Position numbers and translations under genes: made by a program. The notes under the pieces are model-generated. The model searched no databases. It had not been told where the DNA came from and worked only from the letters and a program-made list of their open reading frames with translations. Below, piece by piece: positions 15,510 to 17,838 of a stretch of 17,838 nucleotides of DNA (its first letter is position 1; every line of letters starts with the position of its first letter). The stretch lies in the NCBI GenBank assembly GCA_011334435.1, contig DTPJ01000647.1, positions 1-17,838 on the forward strand, given 5' to 3'. This stretch comes from Candidatus Poribacteria bacterium (GTDB taxonomy: Bacteria; Poribacteria; DTPJ01).

Positions 15510-16487
15510 TTATCCTCCTGTCAATGCAGATTTGGCTTTAACATTAAACAATCCCGCAATTATAAGGATAACCCCTATAAACGCTTGGTACCAGTATGTT
15601 GGAGCCCCTGCTAAGATCAAACCATTATATAATGAAGAAAGTGTGATAGCTCCTAGGAAAGCACCTAGAGAACTTCCGTACCCTCCTGACATTAGTGTTC
15701 CACCAATAACACATGCAGTAATTGCCTGAAGCTCTAGTTCTACTCCAAAACTTACATCAATAGAAGCAAACCTATCAAAGGCCATGAAACCTCCAAGTGC
15801 TGCGGTTAGATCTGCAATAATAAAAGCGATCGTTTTATATTTCCACGACTCAACTCCTATGGCATCAGCGGTAGCAGGGGAACCTCCACTTGCCATAAGC
15901 CTATTTCCAAACTGTGTTTTTTCGATTATCACATAAAACACAAATGTTAATACAAAGAACCACAAACTACTTAATCTAATATTCCAGTGAACCGGAAGTG
16001 GGGCATTGAATATATCCAAGAGATTTTTGCCTTCTTTTAGAAGAACAAAAAGTCCTCCCGAGATAAATAAAGCAACGCCTCTTAAAAACCATTGCATACC
16101 AAGCGTTGTTATAAAAGAGGGTATTTTACCTTTCGTTGTAATGAAGCCATTGAAAAAACCCTGAATAATTGCATATATTACTACTATTGCTAAAGAGAAA
16201 ACTGTAGGGACCCGTTTCGAAGCAAGAGTCTCAAAAATTATCGGCGATAAAACATAAATAGAACCCACACTCAAGTCAAACTCCCCTCCAATCATTACTA
16301 AGTTAACACCTAGGGCAAGAATTCCTATTTCCGCACCAGTAGTAAAAATAGTCAAGAGATTACCTATGCTTATAAATAAGGGATTAAAAATTGTAAAAAT
16401 GAAGAATGTCAACAATAAAAACAATAAAGCTGCGCTCTCTTTAAATCTAAAAGCTCCTCTAGTCGATTTTACCAGCTTGTTCAGCAT
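15510..16487 (-). CDS. sugar ABC transporter permease (ribose/inositol class)
   Basis: The 325-residue integral membrane protein has about eight to ten hydrophobic segments, starting near residues 19-45. It shows RbsC-family landmarks: GEFDLSVGSIYVLSP (67-81), GFFNGFITTKGKIPSFITTLGM (near 110-131), ASGGSPATADAIGV (199-212) and a C-terminal VIGGTLMSGGYGS (about 265-277). Two copies presumably form the channel. Its ATG at 16487 has AGGAGG eight bases upstream. It is separated from the binding-protein gene by 162 bases that contain a strong hairpin, so it is probably expressed at a lower level than the binding protein. Confidence 0.92.
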   Translation of the reverse strand: MLNKLVKSTRGAFRFKESAALLFLLLTFFIFTIFNPLFISIGNLLTIFTTGAEIGILALGVNLVMIGGEFDLSVGSIYVLSPIIFETLASKRVPTVFSLAIVVIYAIIQGFFNGFITTKGKIPSFITTLGMQWFLRGVALFISGGLFVLLKEGKNLLDIFNAPLPVHWNIRLSSLWFFVLTFVFYVIIEKTQFGNRLMASGGSPATADAIGVESWKYKTIAFIIADLTAALGGFMAFDRFASIDVSFGVELELQAITACVIGGTLMSGGYGSSLGAFLGAITLSSLYNGLILAGAPTYWYQAFIGVILIIAGLFNVKAKSALTGG

Positions 16488-16536
16488 TATTATCTCCTCC
16501 TCTTCTTGCAGGATCTTATAAAGTAATTCTTCTTAA

Positions 16537-16583
16537 AATAGAGCACCGGGCTTTCATATTTTAAAAGCAGCCAGTGCTCTATT
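16537..16583 (-). terminator. hairpin between binding-protein and permease genes (attenuator)
   Basis: AATAGAGCAC at 16537-16546 is the exact reverse complement of GTGCTCTATT at 16574-16583. Inside, AGCC and GGCT extend the stem past a small mismatch. On the transcript the stem is followed by only a short U-rich stretch (UUUUAAG), so partial termination or 3'-end protection of the binding-protein message is more likely than a full stop. It occupies most of the otherwise empty 162-base gap. Confidence 0.6.
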
Positions 16584-16649
16584 CCACTAAATCTCAGATA
16601 ATATCTTTATCTTGTTCCATCTTGTACTGTTATACCTGTTAAAAAACAA

Positions 16650-17654
16650 TTATCTAAAACCATCTTTTATAGACTGTTCAACTCCTTGAACATTAGACTT
16701 ATCAACAATTAATGGTCCTGTTAAGATATCATTAGGCACAATAAGGTTGTGCTCCTTATAAAAATGTAGAAGCTCGATTGCAAGATAACCTTCTAAGTAT
16801 TGTTGGGTATCAACCGTGCAAAGTACTTCTCCATCTTTAATCCAATCCAATATCTGTTCAGTTAGGTCAAACCCGGTAACTGTTACCTTCCCGGTAAGAT
16901 TTAATTCCTTGACTACTCCCACTGCTGGAATAGTCCCTAATGGGCCTAAAGTCATGATCAAGTCAGTCCCAGGATGAGCACCTATATATGCTTTCAAAAC
17001 AGAATCACCCTGGGAAGGATTATCAGTAATGTTTATAACTTCAGGGAGTGGTAATCCATGCTCTTTAAAGACATCTTGAATTCCAGATATTCTTTGCCTT
17101 AATGAACTATTGGTAATCTCGTGATCTGCTATAACAACTCGTTTAGGTGTAAATTTCGATAAAACATACTCTGCTAACTTTCTACCACTAATATATTCAT
17201 TAGCGCCTATATAAAGCAAATAGGGAATTTTTTGAGGTGCCGGTCTAGGATCCTCTGTGTCAATACAAATAACAGGTATGCCTTGAGAAATCGCACTTCT
17301 AAGTATACTATCAAGACCTTCTGGATCCGGAACTGTAACAACCAAACCGTCTGGTTTTGCTGCAACAGCACTATTTACATCGTTTATCATTTCTTGAAGA
17401 GAATATTTTGCTGGAGCCACATATGTTACATCATCCCCATACATTTTTGCAGCATCGTTAACAGCCTTTATAACAACAACCCAAAATGGATCTGATGATC
17501 CTGCATGAGAAACTACATAAAAATGATACTTCTTAGCAGAAGTTGGCTGATTAGTAGAGGCTGGCTGATTCTGAGAAGTTTTTGATGAACAGCCAGCAAA
17601 CATACCCGTTAATAAAACTACTAAAAGAACGATAGTTATAATCTTTTTTTTCAT
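16650..17654 (-). CDS. sugar ABC transporter substrate-binding lipoprotein (ribose/inositol class)
   Basis: The 334-residue protein starts with a lipoprotein signal peptide: lysines at 2-4, a hydrophobic stretch to residue 20, and Cys22 in FAGC as the lipid-anchored residue, then a Ser/Thr/Gln-rich linker (23-43). The rest is a two-lobe periplasmic-binding fold of the RbsB type, with FYVVSHAGSSDPFWVVVIK (about 45-63), KPDGLVVTVPDPEGLDSIL, GIPVICIDTEDP and VTGFDLTEQILDWIKDG. It captures sugar outside the cell for the permease. Substrate cannot be read from sequence; the operon favours inositol. GGGAGG lies ten bases before the ATG. As the first gene of the apparent operon it lies next to the repeat-rich upstream region. 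Confidence 0.92.
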   Translation of the reverse strand: MKKKIITIVLLVVLLTGMFAGCSSKTSQNQPASTNQPTSAKKYHFYVVSHAGSSDPFWVVVIKAVNDAAKMYGDDVTYVAPAKYSLQEMINDVNSAVAAKPDGLVVTVPDPEGLDSILRSAISQGIPVICIDTEDPRPAPQKIPYLLYIGANEYISGRKLAEYVLSKFTPKRVVIADHEITNSSLRQRISGIQDVFKEHGLPLPEVINITDNPSQGDSVLKAYIGAHPGTDLIMTLGPLGTIPAVGVVKELNLTGKVTVTGFDLTEQILDWIKDGEVLCTVDTQQYLEGYLAIELLHFYKEHNLIVPNDILTGPLIVDKSNVQGVEQSIKDGFR

Positions 17655-17685
17655 GTTTTTTTAGCCTCCCTTATATACCATGTTT

Positions 17686-17700
17686 TGCTCAAATTGAGCA
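17686..17700. promoter_or_regulatory. operator-like palindrome upstream of the operon
   Basis: TGCTCAA at 17686-17692 and TTGAGCA at 17694-17700 form a perfect 7-base inverted repeat around one base, 32 bases before the first gene. It overlaps a poor promoter-like pair on the minus strand (TTGCTC at 17701-17696, TATATA at 17677-17672, 18-base spacer). That promoter would start the transcript almost inside the ribosome binding site, so I do not trust it. A repressor site for sugar-responsive control is plausible; no regulator gene is in the window. Confidence 0.4.
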
Positions 17701-17732
17701 ATCTTTACTAAAGACACCCTTTCTCTTTTAGC

Positions 17733-17753
17733 AAAGGTCTTTGAACAATTAGA
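17733..17753. repeat. 21-base direct repeat, copy 1
   Basis: A 21-base unit starting AAAGGTCTTT and ending ACAATTAGA. An identical copy starts 85 bases further on, at 17818. It lies 80 to 100 bases before the first transporter gene and could be a regulator site or part of a dispersed intergenic element. Confidence 0.85.
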
Positions 17754-17777
17754 GTAAGTAACCAATACATGTTTTTT

Positions 17778-17810
17778 AGACCAAGATCTCCTTCTCCCCA
17801 AAAGGGGTCT
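17778..17810. repeat. nested stem-loops between the direct repeats
   Basis: CCCC at 17796-17799 and GGGG at 17804-17807 flank AAAA. A wider pair, AGACC at 17778-17782 with GGTCT at 17806-17810, encloses it and shares bases, so the two folds compete. Neither strand has a clear U-run after the stem, so it is not a standard terminator. Confidence 0.45.
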
Positions 17811-17817
17811 CCCACAA

Positions 17818-17838
17818 AAAGGTCTTTGAACAATTAGA
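17818..17838. repeat. 21-base direct repeat, copy 2 (at window edge)
   Basis: Exact second copy of the unit at 17733-17753. It ends at the last base of the window, so the true repeat may be longer and further copies may follow outside. Confidence 0.85.

Noticed and set aside
17672..17701. Promoter TTGCTC-18-TATATA before the operon
   Set aside because: The transcript would begin at or inside the ribosome binding site, so it would lose its SD sequence; the -35 match is also weak.
17733..17838. CRISPR array suggested by identical repeats
   Set aside because: Only two copies are visible, the unit is 21 bases and the interval is 64 bases, longer than normal spacers; the interval also folds on itself.

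Overview
This is a low-GC window, apparently from an anaerobic and possibly thermophilic bacterium. The strong AGGAGG-type ribosome binding sites, tight gene packing, lipoprotein-type binding protein, split transketolase and nickel-pincer enzyme point that way, but the lineage cannot be fixed from sequence alone. Every supported gene lies on the minus strand, so transcription runs from high to low coordinates.

Layout in transcription order: (1) 17655-17838, an upstream region with a 21-base direct repeat, stem-loops and an operator-like palindrome. (2) 14771-17654, a ribose/inositol-class sugar ABC transporter: lipoprotein binding protein, permease, single-domain ATPase. (3) 10609-14719, an archaeal-type (type II) glyceraldehyde-3-phosphate dehydrogenase homologue, an archaeal-type phosphoglycerate kinase homologue and the two halves of a transketolase. 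(4) 10368-10601, a decayed N-terminal fragment of the isopropylmalate/tartrate/D-malate dehydrogenase family. (5) 3421-10365, myo-inositol catabolism: iolB, iolD, iolE, two iolG-type dehydrogenases and a zinc alcohol dehydrogenase. (6) 633-3314, malic enzyme followed by a LarA-type racemase. (7) 1-541, a small unknown protein overlapping the start of an ECF transporter S component that runs off the window.

The main idea comes from reading regions 3 to 6 as one pathway. IolG, IolE, IolD and IolB turn myo-inositol into 2-deoxy-5-keto-D-gluconate (DKG). The usual next enzymes, kinase IolC and aldolase IolJ, are not in the window. DKG is a close structural analogue of xylulose 5-phosphate, with CH2-COO- in place of CH2-O-phosphate and the same D-threo configuration. 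A transketolase could therefore remove its two-carbon ketol unit and leave D-malate semialdehyde, an analogue of glyceraldehyde 3-phosphate. The GAPDH and PGK homologues could oxidise this to D-malate through an acyl phosphate, making ATP. The LarA homologue could racemise D-malate to L-malate, and malic enzyme would give pyruvate and CO2. This would be a kinase- and aldolase-free inositol route with its own substrate-level phosphorylation. The gene content, the stereochemistry and the loss of substrate-phosphate contacts in the PGK and transketolase homologues support it. It remains an inference that needs biochemical proof.
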